A stretch of 64,000 nucleotides of DNA from JANMEB01 sp041745295. Lineage in GTDB: Bacteria; Planctomycetota; Planctomycetia; Pirellulales; Pirellulaceae. Under the pieces are notes generated by a model. That model did not search any database. It was not told the DNA's origin and saw nothing but the letters and a program-made list of their open reading frames with translations. Location of the stretch: positions 1-64,000 of the forward strand of contig JBGTJE010000019.1 in assembly GCA_041745295.1 (NCBI GenBank), read 5' to 3'. The position numbers and the translations under genes were made by a program. Below are positions 54,236 through 63,218 of this stretch, piece after piece. The number at the start of each line of letters is the position of its first letter. The stretch's first letter is position 1.

Positions 54236-55804
54236 TTATTCGTTCCCTTCATGGAACGTTCCGTCGGGATGAAAGTGGCCACCCTTGGTTATCGACCCAC
54301 TTGTCGCGACCATCAATTGATAGACGCCGTCGAGGACGACTTCGTCACCTTTCGCCACGCCGCTTTTGACCACGATCCAGCGACCATCATCCATCCCCAA
54401 GTCCGCGTCCATTCGAATCGCCTTATTGGGATCCTTCGGATCGCGGCGAAAAATGATGGCGCGCGTTCCGTCCTTAGCGACGCTTGAGAGTGGGATCGCC
54501 AATTCCTCCGTCGCTTTCCCGCCGATTACAATTTCCAAGAATGCCGAGACGCCGGCCCGCGCCCATGTCGTCGAGGCTTGGCCATCGGGTGGCGGGTTGG
54601 GCGTCATGATCAGTTGAATCGTGCGTCGCTCGGAATCGGCGGTTGGAGCGACAATGAGCGTACCTTCAATCTGGGTTGACGCGTCGAGCGAACCACCCTG
54701 CGGAGCAACAACGGTCACTGCCATACCGCTCGCCAAATTCCCCATATCGCTTTGCAATCCATTTGCCCGGAAGCAAACTTGCTCGGGCTGAACCGATGTC
54801 AACACCGGCATGTTCTCGTCGACATACGATCCGCTGATTGCCGCGATGGAATCCACGACGCCGGGCGACAAGGCAACGACCTCAATCTGTGAAATCGTTT
54901 GCCAGCGCGGGACAGAATCCGTGATCTCGACCAATTCTGAAGGTGGTCGACCGGCAAATGAGGCAGCGGCCTCGACGAGAATCGACATTCGAGCCTGGGC
55001 CGAATCTAGCTGCGCCTTAAATTCATTCTTCTTGGCGTTCAACTCGGCTTGCTTTTCAAGGCTCGTAGAAAGTTCGTTCTGCGCAGCAACAAGTGCACCC
55101 TTAGCCTCTGCTATATCGGAGCCGCGAACAGTGCCGTTGGCTTGAAGTCCTTCGAGTGTCGCAACTCTATCCTTCCACAATTGGACCGCTGACTGGTTGG
55201 CCACAAGGCGGTTTTCGAGGGCGTCCATCAACGGTCCAATGCTTTGTGTTCCGGCCTCTGCCATTCGTAGCCGTGCTTGCGCCTCGGTCAATTCACCTTG
55301 CAGTTCACGCCACCGTGGCGAGTCGAGCCGAAAGAGCGGCGTACCGGGCACTACCTTTTGAAATTGCTCCACTAATAACTCGATCTTGCCGGCGGCGGGC
55401 ACGCGGTACTCGCGTCGTGACGTTGGCAATAATTCAAATCTGCCGGGCACTCGCAAGGTGCGCGAAACGCCTCGCTTCTCAACAGTTGCGAAAGTAATCC
55501 CAAGGTTTTGTCGAACGGATGCGTTGATGTCTACGCGGTTGGTCGCGGGCGTTTGTTGGATCGCTGCGACGTTTGTGGTGGCCGGCGTTACGGGTTGGCG
55601 CTGGCAGCCGGCCGAGACTATTAACAGCGCGAAAAATAGGAGCCCCAGGGGAAGACAACGATTGCGGCATTCCAGCGTTAGGTGAGCCTGGAAATGTAAT
55701 TCCTCCGTCCGTGGAACTTGGATTCCGGGACTCAGCCCGGAATGACGGCGGGTTGTGCTAAACGCTCTGAATAACGCGTTGAGTTGCGGCTTGAAATTGA
55801 ACAT
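54236..55804 (-). CDS. RND efflux periplasmic adaptor (CusB-like), set D
   Basis: About 522 residues. A lipoprotein signal-like segment (LLIVSAGC) lies at about residues 52-66, which leaves an odd N-terminal extension of some 50 residues; no better start codon was found between, so the true start may be nonstandard. The mature part parallels the set A adaptor: RVDINASVRQNLGITFATV, VPGRFELLPTSR, lipoyl halves, hairpin, barrel, and GVYQLMVATSGSITKGGHFH with the His-rich end DGTFHEG. ATG at 55804 is used, with another at 55816. Confidence 0.87.
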   Translation of the reverse strand: MFNFKPQLNALFRAFSTTRRHSGLSPGIQVPRTEELHFQAHLTLECRNRCLPLGLLFFALLIVSAGCQRQPVTPATTNVAAIQQTPATNRVDINASVRQNLGITFATVEKRGVSRTLRVPGRFELLPTSRREYRVPAAGKIELLVEQFQKVVPGTPLFRLDSPRWRELQGELTEAQARLRMAEAGTQSIGPLMDALENRLVANQSAVQLWKDRVATLEGLQANGTVRGSDIAEAKGALVAAQNELSTSLEKQAELNAKKNEFKAQLDSAQARMSILVEAAASFAGRPPSELVEITDSVPRWQTISQIEVVALSPGVVDSIAAISGSYVDENMPVLTSVQPEQVCFRANGLQSDMGNLASGMAVTVVAPQGGSLDASTQIEGTLIVAPTADSERRTIQLIMTPNPPPDGQASTTWARAGVSAFLEIVIGGKATEELAIPLSSVAKDGTRAIIFRRDPKDPNKAIRMDADLGMDDGRWIVVKSGVAKGDEVVLDGVYQLMVATSGSITKGGHFHPDGTFHEGNE

Positions 55805-55908
55805 GGCAATGATCAAATCTGGTGAAAGGCTATAGCAACGTAACAGGGCGAAAGCAGCGCCGACAATTCGTGCACTGGCCCTAAAAATTGATCGCTAAGC
55901 GCAGCAGA

Positions 55909-56412
55909 TCAAATGCGGAGAGTCCGCAGAATTATGAAAAGTTTGGACGAAGGCGCGCGCAGATCGCACGCCGCAAATCGCCACCCAATTGCAACGCTAT
56001 AGAAATTAGCGATTGGCAGCGAGGCTATTGCACCCGCATACAATCCTGCAGGATTTGACTTTGCCTTTACGCAAAACGTCGATCCAGAAGCACTCGGAAA
56101 CCAAACCGCGTCAGCATCGTGATCTTGCCCCGGTGCCGAAATCGCGGCCGGATTAAAACTGGGATTAGGTGACTGGCATAACTCATCCTCATGGTCATGA
56201 GAGTGGGCACCATGTTCGAGCTCGTGAGTGTGGGCTGCATGCCCGATGTGAACGTGGGGAACCGCGTTGTGCTCAATATGCTGCGCGAGGGTGTAATAGG
56301 CGTGCGTATGCGTAACAGGCACCACAAGGCGCCCGAGTAGCCCCAAGAGTACGAGTATCGTAACACCGCCACGAGTCATCGCTGACCTTTCAGGCCTGAA
56401 ATTGCGTTTCAT
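55909..56412 (-). CDS. His-rich secreted protein of set D
   Basis: A 167-residue protein. After a hydrophobic segment (about 16-33) comes a His-rich stretch from THTHAYY through HVHIGHAAHTHELEHGAHSHDHEDE, about 17 His in 45 residues. The rest is neutral, ending FIILRTLRI. It likely binds Zn, Ni or Cu outside the cytoplasm and takes the place of the Cys-rich leader found in the other sets. Its ATG overlaps the stop of the GNAT gene (ATGA), so the two are translationally coupled; an ATG at 56379 is the alternative. It precedes the adaptor gene by about 100 bases. Confidence 0.75.
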   Translation of the reverse strand: MKRNFRPERSAMTRGGVTILVLLGLLGRLVVPVTHTHAYYTLAQHIEHNAVPHVHIGHAAHTHELEHGAHSHDHEDELCQSPNPSFNPAAISAPGQDHDADAVWFPSASGSTFCVKAKSNPAGLYAGAIASLPIANFYSVAIGWRFAACDLRAPSSKLFIILRTLRI

Positions 56413-57179
56413 TTAATGTAGGTCACACGACTTGAGGAGTCAACATCGACGGGCTCGACGATTGCTATGTCCCCAATTCGGCGCTGTTCTCTTGGCACTT
56501 CTTGCGGGTTGTCTGGTCGACGAACTCCGCGCAAGTGCAAGCTAACATTCTCTCCGCGAGAAGGCTTTGTTGTAGACCAACGCTTGACGCGAAACCATCG
56601 CCATTGTTGAAAGAGACTGAATCGATAAGAGAATCCGATCTTTTCGATCGCGCGACGGGACGGGCCATTGGCTGAATCGACGCCGATGAATGCTTCCTCA
56701 AACCTCAATGTCGCCCCCCACTCTCGCAGAATCTGTTTGAGGGAGTTTTGAAAAATTCCGCGATTACGACATTCGGGATGGGTGAAGAAGTCGTATAAGT
56801 AGACCGAATCGCCAGGAAACTCGGCGAATTGACCGGCGTCTGGAATGTAACGATGTGCGACCGGTGCCGCTGCCCAACCATAATGAACTAACCGTCCATT
56901 CTCTGCGATCGTATAAACGTGTTCGCCATTAGCCAACCGAGTCTTGGCTTCCTTGAGAAATACGTCTCGGGATACCCAGCCGTTGTGCGAATCAAACGCT
57001 TCTAGGTTACTCCAGCTATCTTTGCTTATTGTGGGTGCTTTCACCGCGAGGTCATTCCTTTCCAAAAGGTGGGTGCTGTAGATGCGCAATTCGATCGTCG
57101 AACAGAACTGCTGCCTCCAGCGCCGAAGTACAGCAACTGCCATGCGAAATTGGACTCGAGCGAGATTCAGTTGTTGCAT
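56409..57179 (-). CDS. GNAT-family acetyltransferase-like protein
   Basis: A 256-residue cytoplasmic protein. Residues about 95-205 fit a GNAT domain: the substrate strand HVYTIAENGRLVHYGW, motif A VYLYDFFTHPECRNRGIFQ with its R-x-x-G acetyl-CoA loop, and motif B SRRAIEKIGFSYRFSLF. The N-terminal 60 residues are basic. The ATG at 57179 follows AAGGA and is preferred over one at 57257. It is coupled to the His-rich gene but a link to metal transport is unclear; it could modify a cell-envelope component or be a chance neighbour. Acceptor unknown. Confidence 0.75.
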   Translation of the reverse strand: MQQLNLARVQFRMAVAVLRRWRQQFCSTIELRIYSTHLLERNDLAVKAPTISKDSWSNLEAFDSHNGWVSRDVFLKEAKTRLANGEHVYTIAENGRLVHYGWAAAPVAHRYIPDAGQFAEFPGDSVYLYDFFTHPECRNRGIFQNSLKQILREWGATLRFEEAFIGVDSANGPSRRAIEKIGFSYRFSLFQQWRWFRVKRWSTTKPSRGENVSLHLRGVRRPDNPQEVPREQRRIGDIAIVEPVDVDSSSRVTYIK

Positions 57180-57385
57180 TGCAATTCCTTGGGATGACGG
57201 TGCCAGTTGACAACGAATGGAACAGCCTTTCATGCCAGTCATAGAAGGTCGCGCCAACGGGATTTGGGGATGGCCGATTCCCCCAGTTTCTATTTAAGCT
57301 GCATTTTTGGGCCAATCTCGCGAATTTCGAATCGGCCGATAGGCGATAGGCAGGTTGTGGAACGATTGCTCCATTCGTGACGGCT

Positions 57386-58831
57386 TTACGGGACGCGCTC
57401 TGTATTCAATGCGGATTCGCCCAAGCGTCCTGGCATATCGGCCAAAACATAGGCCGCGACGGCCAAACAGATCGCGCAATCCCCGAGTTCCCTTGGATCG
57501 ACTTTGTCGACGGTGTCGGCGGCGGTATGGTGTGTATCAAAGTAGCGTGAGCCGTCGACATTTAACCCGAGGCAAGCGGTGCCCAGAACCTTCAATTGTC
57601 CGACGTCGGATCCCGAGTGCCCGGAGTCAGCCTTCGTCGCATTGATCGGTTTCAACAGTTGCAGAATTTCGGCTAGTTGCTTGACGGCGATCTCTTGTTT
57701 GGCTTCGTCTTGCAGTTCAACGCTCAATCCTTCCGGTGAAAATCCGCCAGAATCGGATTCGATCCCAGCGACATGGACTTCCTTCTGGTGTCGTGCGGCG
57801 TAGGCTTGGGCGCCGGCTAGGCCGTTCTCTTCGTTGGTCCACAAGACAACTCGAATCGTGCGACGCGGTTGCAAATTTAATTTGCGGAGAATATTGAGCG
57901 CTTCCATGGCAGCGACGCATCCTGCGCCGTCATCCTGTGCCCCTTGGCCGACGTCCCACGAATCAATGTGCCCGCCGATGACGACGATTTCTTCCGGTTT
58001 TTTGCTACCGACAATTTCTCCCAAGACGTTGGCCGATGCGACCATGCCTTCGTCGGTAGCCTCCATGTAAAGTTTGACCACTGATTTTTTTCCACGGGCT
58101 TGCAGGCGATCGAGCATTTCCGCTGCTTCGATTGTGATTGCGGCAACTGGAATTCGCGTTTCCGCTCCTCCGTACCGCATGGCTCCGGTGTGCGGCGTGT
58201 TGAGCGATTTGGCGGTGACCGAACGAACGAGGGCCGCAACGGCACCGCGCTCCGAAGCCCATTTGGCGCCGTTGGTTCGATACTGAACGGCCGCGCCATA
58301 GCCAGAACCCTTCTCGACGGTGTATTTGGGCATGGCGAAGTTGAATACCACGATCTTGCCGCGGATGCTTTCGTCTGGCAGCACATCCAACTCGTCTTTG
58401 CTTTTGACAACGATGACTTCGGCGGTTAAGCCTTCCCCGGGTGTGGCGATCGACCCGCCCAGTCCCAGCATCTCGATTTTGAGCGACCGAGGGGAAACAA
58501 GTTCGCAGTACTCGTTTCCGCGGACCCATTTCCGCACCTGGACTTCTTCTGCCCGGACATTTTCCTGACCATCGGCTTTGAGGCTGCGCTGGGCCCACTC
58601 GACGGCTTGAGCCAACGAATCGGAGCCGCTCAATCGATTCCCGATGTCATCGCACAGTTCCTGGAGTTTGAGCCAAGAATCGTTTTTCTCGCGACCGGCC
58701 GCAATGATCTGGTCGGCAACAGCGCGATAGTTCGCGACTTGAGAATTCGTGGTTTGGCACAATCCGGCACACGTCAAAACGAATGTGAGAACCGTGGCAA
58801 AGGCGCATCGAAGCAGGCAATCGTAATGCAT
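57386..58831 (-). CDS. M28-family metallopeptidase (aminopeptidase)
   Basis: A 481-residue secreted enzyme with a signal peptide ending near GLCQT. A PA-type insert (about 130-250) precedes the M28 catalytic domain. The di-zinc site is visible: GGHIDSWDVGQGAQDDGAG (His and two Asp, near 288), LWTNEENGLAG (the Glu-Glu pair), ESDSGGF and the late YFDTHHTAADT. It releases N-terminal amino acids from peptides in the periplasm or outside. It stands alone on the minus strand. Confidence 0.92.
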   Translation of the reverse strand: MHYDCLLRCAFATVLTFVLTCAGLCQTTNSQVANYRAVADQIIAAGREKNDSWLKLQELCDDIGNRLSGSDSLAQAVEWAQRSLKADGQENVRAEEVQVRKWVRGNEYCELVSPRSLKIEMLGLGGSIATPGEGLTAEVIVVKSKDELDVLPDESIRGKIVVFNFAMPKYTVEKGSGYGAAVQYRTNGAKWASERGAVAALVRSVTAKSLNTPHTGAMRYGGAETRIPVAAITIEAAEMLDRLQARGKKSVVKLYMEATDEGMVASANVLGEIVGSKKPEEIVVIGGHIDSWDVGQGAQDDGAGCVAAMEALNILRKLNLQPRRTIRVVLWTNEENGLAGAQAYAARHQKEVHVAGIESDSGGFSPEGLSVELQDEAKQEIAVKQLAEILQLLKPINATKADSGHSGSDVGQLKVLGTACLGLNVDGSRYFDTHHTAADTVDKVDPRELGDCAICLAVAAYVLADMPGRLGESALNTERVP

Positions 58832-58912
58832 GTGGTCGTTTCCTCTTTCCGAAGTACGGGCGATTGGACGAGTGACTGCGACCTTGGACCGCCGATCAAA
58901 TGAATTGTAGTC

Positions 58913-59311
58913 CTATTGCCTTGGCGAAATTTTCGTCAACGCAGGTGCCAGGATTTCCATGATCTTTGGATTCTTAATCATGTACTTCATGAACTCACCC
59001 ATCTTTGCTTCCATCTCGGCGGACTTTGAATCCATACTTGCTTGAAGTCTTGCTTTTAGTTCGGCTGGCGGATCTCCAAGTTTTTTCGCCTCTTCGGCAA
59101 TTTCCTTCATGGTCGCTCCCAGTCGTTCCAGTCTCGGCACTGCCTCACGAGCGGACGCTTCGTCCTTAATGGACGCCAGGATATCACCCATCTCTTCCAT
59201 GGAGGCCAACGCCCGGCTCGACAAGTCCTCATGTGGATTAGTCGCCGAACCACAGCCGATCATCCCAAGCAGACAAATTGAAACGACGACGGCAGATATT
59301 CGACTGAGCAT
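58913..59311 (-). CDS. small alpha-helical lipoprotein
   Basis: A 132-residue lipoprotein (LLGMIGC) followed by an almost wholly helical, charged chain (EEMGDILASIKDEASAREAV; many Met, Lys and Glu). No family recognised. The ATG at 59311 follows GGAGGG; an upstream in-frame ATG at 59380 lacks one. Function unknown. Confidence 0.7.
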   Translation of the reverse strand: MLSRISAVVVSICLLGMIGCGSATNPHEDLSSRALASMEEMGDILASIKDEASAREAVPRLERLGATMKEIAEEAKKLGDPPAELKARLQASMDSKSAEMEAKMGEFMKYMIKNPKIMEILAPALTKISPRQ

Positions 59312-59491
59312 CGCACCCTCCAAGGAATAAGCCACGTTCGAGATATCGCCTTTTAAAGCGATTGCTAGTTTTCGCCACAATGAAGGACAGATCCAGATTC
59401 AGTGGGAGTTCGACGCCGAGAGCAGGCCTGGGGATTAAACGCCCCCGATCAATCCAACGACTCGGAAGATCTCTCTTAATTTGCAAAGTAC

Positions 59492-60820
59492 TCATTGGCC
59501 AATCCGCATCAAGGCTTGCTCGCTGCGAATCAATAGAGCGCCGTCGACGACCGCCGGACTTGCCATGAGGCGAGCCTCAAGCTTGTTCTCGGCCACAAAC
59601 TCAAATTTATGTCCCGCTTGCACGACCGTTACCACGCCGTCGTGCGACGGGAAGTAGATCTTGTCGCCGATAGCGACGGGTGATGCGGAGTATTCCGAGC
59701 CAATCCGCTTCCGCCAAACCTCTCGTCCAGTGTCCAAATTCAATTGGGTCAAAACGCCGTTGTCGGCAATCATATAAATCGCGTCGCCCACAATGACGGG
59801 AGAGGGTTTGTTTGGCGCGCCGCGCGACACCCGCCAAACAATATGGGTCGCCGTCACATCGCCGTGACCATCCGGCCTCACCGCCACCAGATCAGGTCTT
59901 CCGTATCCCGTGGAGAAAATGATCAGTCCGTGACTGAACAATGGTGTCACACCCAGTGAGAATCCGTCGCCGTGGTCGATCCGCCAAATTTCTTTGCCAT
60001 CCCGCGGTTCGTACGCCGCGATCCATTGAGCAGCTGGCACGACAATTTGCTTTTTTCCATCAACGTCGATCACGATCGGGGTGCAAAATGATTTGCGCAT
60101 CTCTCCGTCTTTCGGCCGCTGTGGAGGTCGAGCCGTTTTCCAGACTTGCTTGCCAGTCCGCTTGTCGAGGGCAACGACAAATTGTTGGTCGCAGCCATCG
60201 CACGCTAAAATCAACAGATCGTCGAAGATAATCGGCGAGCTACCCGGACCGACGCCGTAGTCGACCACAATTTGCTCGTGCCACAGGATCGTGCCGGACT
60301 TTGCATCGAGGCACCACGTTCCGTAGTTCCCGAAATGACAAAACACCTTGCCATCATCCAGCACCGGAGTCGGCGATGCATACGTGTTGAGGGGGTTGAT
60401 AGGCTCGGGATCCGCGATTTCGGCCAAACCAATGTGATGTCGAATTTCACCCGATGCAAAATCGATGCAGACGGCGAATAGTTTGAGCGTTCCAGCGACT
60501 TCTTTGATGTCGGCAAGTGGGTCCTTGGCCAATTTTTTTGACGTCTCTTCCTCGGTCGCTGGACTTGTTAGCGCCGTGGTTAACCAGATTTGTCCATCGG
60601 CAACGACCGGCGAGGACCAACCTTTGCCATCGATCTCCGTTCGCCAGCGCAAATTTTCCGTCAAGCTAAACCGGATTGGGACATCGGAATCCGCTGAGTG
60701 ACCTTGGCCGTCAGCCCCGCGAAATTGCCGCCAATGATCGTCGGCAAACGTAGCCGAACAAGCCATTACGGCGAACAGGACGAACAATGTGTTTCGCGTA
60801 GTTTCGCGAGCGAATTGCAT
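59492..60820 (-). CDS. PQQ-type beta-propeller protein (BamB-like)
   Basis: A 442-residue secreted protein with a signal peptide ending CSATFADD. The mature protein starts WRQFRGADGQGHS and then repeats PQQ-like blades, with WSSPVVADGQIWL, TGKQVWKTA, DGKEIWRID, DTGREVWRK. This type is very common in planctomycetes, and most members have no known activity or cofactor. It has no apparent operon partner. Confidence 0.88.
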   Translation of the reverse strand: MQFARETTRNTLFVLFAVMACSATFADDHWRQFRGADGQGHSADSDVPIRFSLTENLRWRTEIDGKGWSSPVVADGQIWLTTALTSPATEEETSKKLAKDPLADIKEVAGTLKLFAVCIDFASGEIRHHIGLAEIADPEPINPLNTYASPTPVLDDGKVFCHFGNYGTWCLDAKSGTILWHEQIVVDYGVGPGSSPIIFDDLLILACDGCDQQFVVALDKRTGKQVWKTARPPQRPKDGEMRKSFCTPIVIDVDGKKQIVVPAAQWIAAYEPRDGKEIWRIDHGDGFSLGVTPLFSHGLIIFSTGYGRPDLVAVRPDGHGDVTATHIVWRVSRGAPNKPSPVIVGDAIYMIADNGVLTQLNLDTGREVWRKRIGSEYSASPVAIGDKIYFPSHDGVVTVVQAGHKFEFVAENKLEARLMASPAVVDGALLIRSEQALMRIGQ

Positions 60821-60960
60821 AAGTATCTCATTTCAGAATTTAGCATCTGGATTACGTCGCTTCCGATTAGGATACCACGATAATTTCGAGCGTGGGCAGA
60901 GTCTGTTGAACTGAATCCAGATTTTGCGATGCACTCATGACGCGCAAGGAGTAGATTGTC

Positions 60961-61614
60961 GTGGAACCCGAATCGCTCATTCCCAAGCATGGCGGCTATC
61001 GAAAGCTCAAGAGCTTTCAGATCGCACAACTTTGTTATGACGTTACGGTGCGGTTTTGTGACCGTTACATCAGCAAGCGTAGCCGAACCCACGATCAAAT
61101 GGTGCAGGCAGCGAGAAGTGGCGTGCAGAACATCGCCGAAGGGAGCAAGGCCAGTGGCACGTCGAAGAAAACCGAACTGAAACTGACCAACGTTGCCCGA
61201 GCTAGCCTCGAGGAGTTACGCCTGGATTATGAAGACTACCTGCGGCAACGTGGCCTGAAACTCTGGGAAAAGGAAGATCGCCGCCGAACCGCGTTGATCA
61301 CACGGCGTTTCGCTACGTCGGATGACGTGGCGGAATGGGTTCGCGAGATGCATGGACAATGTGGACATGATGGACAACATGGACCGGGGAAACACAAATT
61401 ACCGTCTACATCGTCCCTATCGTCCTATTCGTCCATCGGGTCCACCTATGCGGAGATAGCCGCCAATGCCGCGCTCGTGTTAATTGGAGTTGCCTGTGCC
61501 CTATTGGATCGCCAAATTAAGGCACAGGCTGCGGCGTTTACGTCAGAGGGCGGATTTACCGAGCGGCTATACCGCGTCCGATCAGATGCGCGACGTCACG
61601 GCAGGAACGAGTAA
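60961..61614 (+). CDS. four-helix-bundle protein with 'suffix' domain (S23-type)
   Basis: A 217-residue protein. Residues about 10-110 are the four-helix bundle known from proteins encoded in 23S rRNA intervening sequences (KSFQIAQLCYDVTVRFCDRY, then RSGVQNIAEGSKA and SLEELRLDYEDYLRQ). A Gly/His/Ser-rich linker encoded by minisatellite-like DNA (61352-61446) separates it from a C-terminal helix (AEIAANAALVLIGVACALLDRQI), the suffix domain. The start is a GTG with AAGGAG before it. No 23S gene is nearby, so this is a free-standing member. Function unknown. Confidence 0.8.
   Translation: MEPESLIPKHGGYRKLKSFQIAQLCYDVTVRFCDRYISKRSRTHDQMVQAARSGVQNIAEGSKASGTSKKTELKLTNVARASLEELRLDYEDYLRQRGLKLWEKEDRRRTALITRRFATSDDVAEWVREMHGQCGHDGQHGPGKHKLPSTSSLSSYSSIGSTYAEIAANAALVLIGVACALLDRQIKAQAAAFTSEGGFTERLYRVRSDARRHGRNE
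61352..61446 (+). repeat. GGAC-rich degenerate minisatellite inside the four-helix-bundle gene
   Basis: Units close to ATGGACAAC recur (ATGGACAAT, GTGGACATG, ATGGACAAC, ATGGACCGG), followed from about 61402 by an inverse-complement set rich in CGTCC (CATCGTCC, TATCGTCC, ATTCGTCC). The two halves can fold back on each other. The tract stays in frame and encodes the linker between the two domains. Confidence 0.6.
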
Positions 61615-61718
61615 TTTCCATCACTAAATCTCGCCGCTGCAACCGAGGAGCGAGGAATCATTGCGGCATTTGATCGGCGCCACATGTGCGGCGCATCATT
61701 CGCAATGGAGAAATCCTT

Positions 61719-63104
61719 TCACGCGATGATATCGCGGATCACGTTGCCGTGCACGTCGGTAAGCCGGAAGTCGCGGCCGGCGTGGTTGAAGGTGAGTTGC
61801 TCGTGTTCAAGACCGAGCAACGCCAGCATCGTCGCGTGCAAATCGTGAATCGGGACGGGATTTTCTTCGGCTTCGTAGCCGTAGTCGTTGCTCCGTCCAT
61901 ACGAGAAGCCACCCTTTACGCCGCCGCCGGCCATCCAAAGCGTAAAGGCTTTGTTGTTATGGTCGCGACCATCTTGGCCTTGGGCGTAGGGCGTCCTGCC
62001 GAACTCGCCGGTCCAAACGACGAGCGTCTCCTTGAGCAGGCCGCGCTTGTCCAAGTCGGCGAGCAATGCCCCCATCGGCTGGTCGACCTCCCCGCAGTTT
62101 CTCTGCAATGCGGCGTTCAAGTTATTGTGGTGATCCCAATTGCCGTGCGTGACTTCCACAAAGCGAACGCCCGCTTCGACCATCCGCCGCGCCAGCAAAC
62201 ATTTTCGGCCAAAGTCATCCGTGTTGCGTTGGCCGATGCCGTAGAGTCGCTTGGTCGATTCGGTTTCTTTGTCAAGATCCATGACGTCTGGCATTTCGCT
62301 CTGCATTTTGAACGCTAATTCTGAGGCCTCGATGGCACCTTCGACGTCCGGGTTGACTTTTTCCCTGGCCAACTTGGCGCGATTGAGCGTCTGCAAAAAA
62401 TCCAACTCGGCTCGCTGATCGTCTTTGGATTGGTTGCTGCGCAGGTGCGCGACTTCCGCGGACGCGATCGGCCGATTGTCGCTGCCCAAGCGTGTGCCTT
62501 GGTAAATCGCCGGTAAAAACGCACTTCCATAATTGGTCGCACCGCCAAAACCGCTGGGCGGCGTGATGCTGATGAACCCAGGGAGATTTTCGTTTTCCGT
62601 ACCCAAACCATAAAGGCTCCAAGCACCCAACGACGGACGGATAAACTGCGACGTGCCGGTGTGCAATCGCACGAGTGCTTGAGGATGGGCGGGCAGATCG
62701 GTTTGCATCGAATGAATCATGCACAAGTCGTTGGCGCGTTTCGCCAAATTTGGAAACAACTCGGAGATCCACAGATCGCCGCTGCCGAACTGTTTGAATT
62801 TGAATTTTGACCCCAACAACTTCGAGCCTTGACGAGGGCCTGCTTTGCCCGTGTCCGCAATCAACTTGGGCTTGTAATCGAACGTGTCGATATGCGACGG
62901 TCCACCGCGCATACAGAGGAAAATCACGTGCTTGGCCTGGGCGGGAAAATGCGGTTTTTTAGGAGCCAGCGGGTTGTCGCTGGCGGCCCAAGCGCGTTGG
63001 GTCAATCCGGCAAACGCAAGCCACCCAAATCCGCACGAGGTATACTTGAGAATGTCGCGACGAGTGAATAAGGGAGTAATGTGATTGCAAAGGCGAGTGA
63101 ACAT
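61719..63104 (-). CDS. DUF1501 family exported protein
   Basis: A 461-residue protein with a twin-arginine-type signal (FTRRDILKYTSCGFG). The chain matches DUF1501, a family related to sulfatases/alkaline phosphatases and very abundant in planctomycetes: FLCMRGGPSHIDTFDYKP, LPGFISITPP, GVRFVEVTHGNWDHH and WTGEFGRTPYAQGQDGRDH. It lies downstream of the PSD1 gene with the heptamer repeat between. The pair is usually co-occurring. Activity unknown. Confidence 0.93.
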   Translation of the reverse strand: MFTRLCNHITPLFTRRDILKYTSCGFGWLAFAGLTQRAWAASDNPLAPKKPHFPAQAKHVIFLCMRGGPSHIDTFDYKPKLIADTGKAGPRQGSKLLGSKFKFKQFGSGDLWISELFPNLAKRANDLCMIHSMQTDLPAHPQALVRLHTGTSQFIRPSLGAWSLYGLGTENENLPGFISITPPSGFGGATNYGSAFLPAIYQGTRLGSDNRPIASAEVAHLRSNQSKDDQRAELDFLQTLNRAKLAREKVNPDVEGAIEASELAFKMQSEMPDVMDLDKETESTKRLYGIGQRNTDDFGRKCLLARRMVEAGVRFVEVTHGNWDHHNNLNAALQRNCGEVDQPMGALLADLDKRGLLKETLVVWTGEFGRTPYAQGQDGRDHNNKAFTLWMAGGGVKGGFSYGRSNDYGYEAEENPVPIHDLHATMLALLGLEHEQLTFNHAGRDFRLTDVHGNVIRDIIA

Positions 63105-63144
63105 TTGGAACCTAGTTTTCAGTTTTCAGAAAGACAAGGAGGAA

Positions 63145-63218
<74 letters not shown>

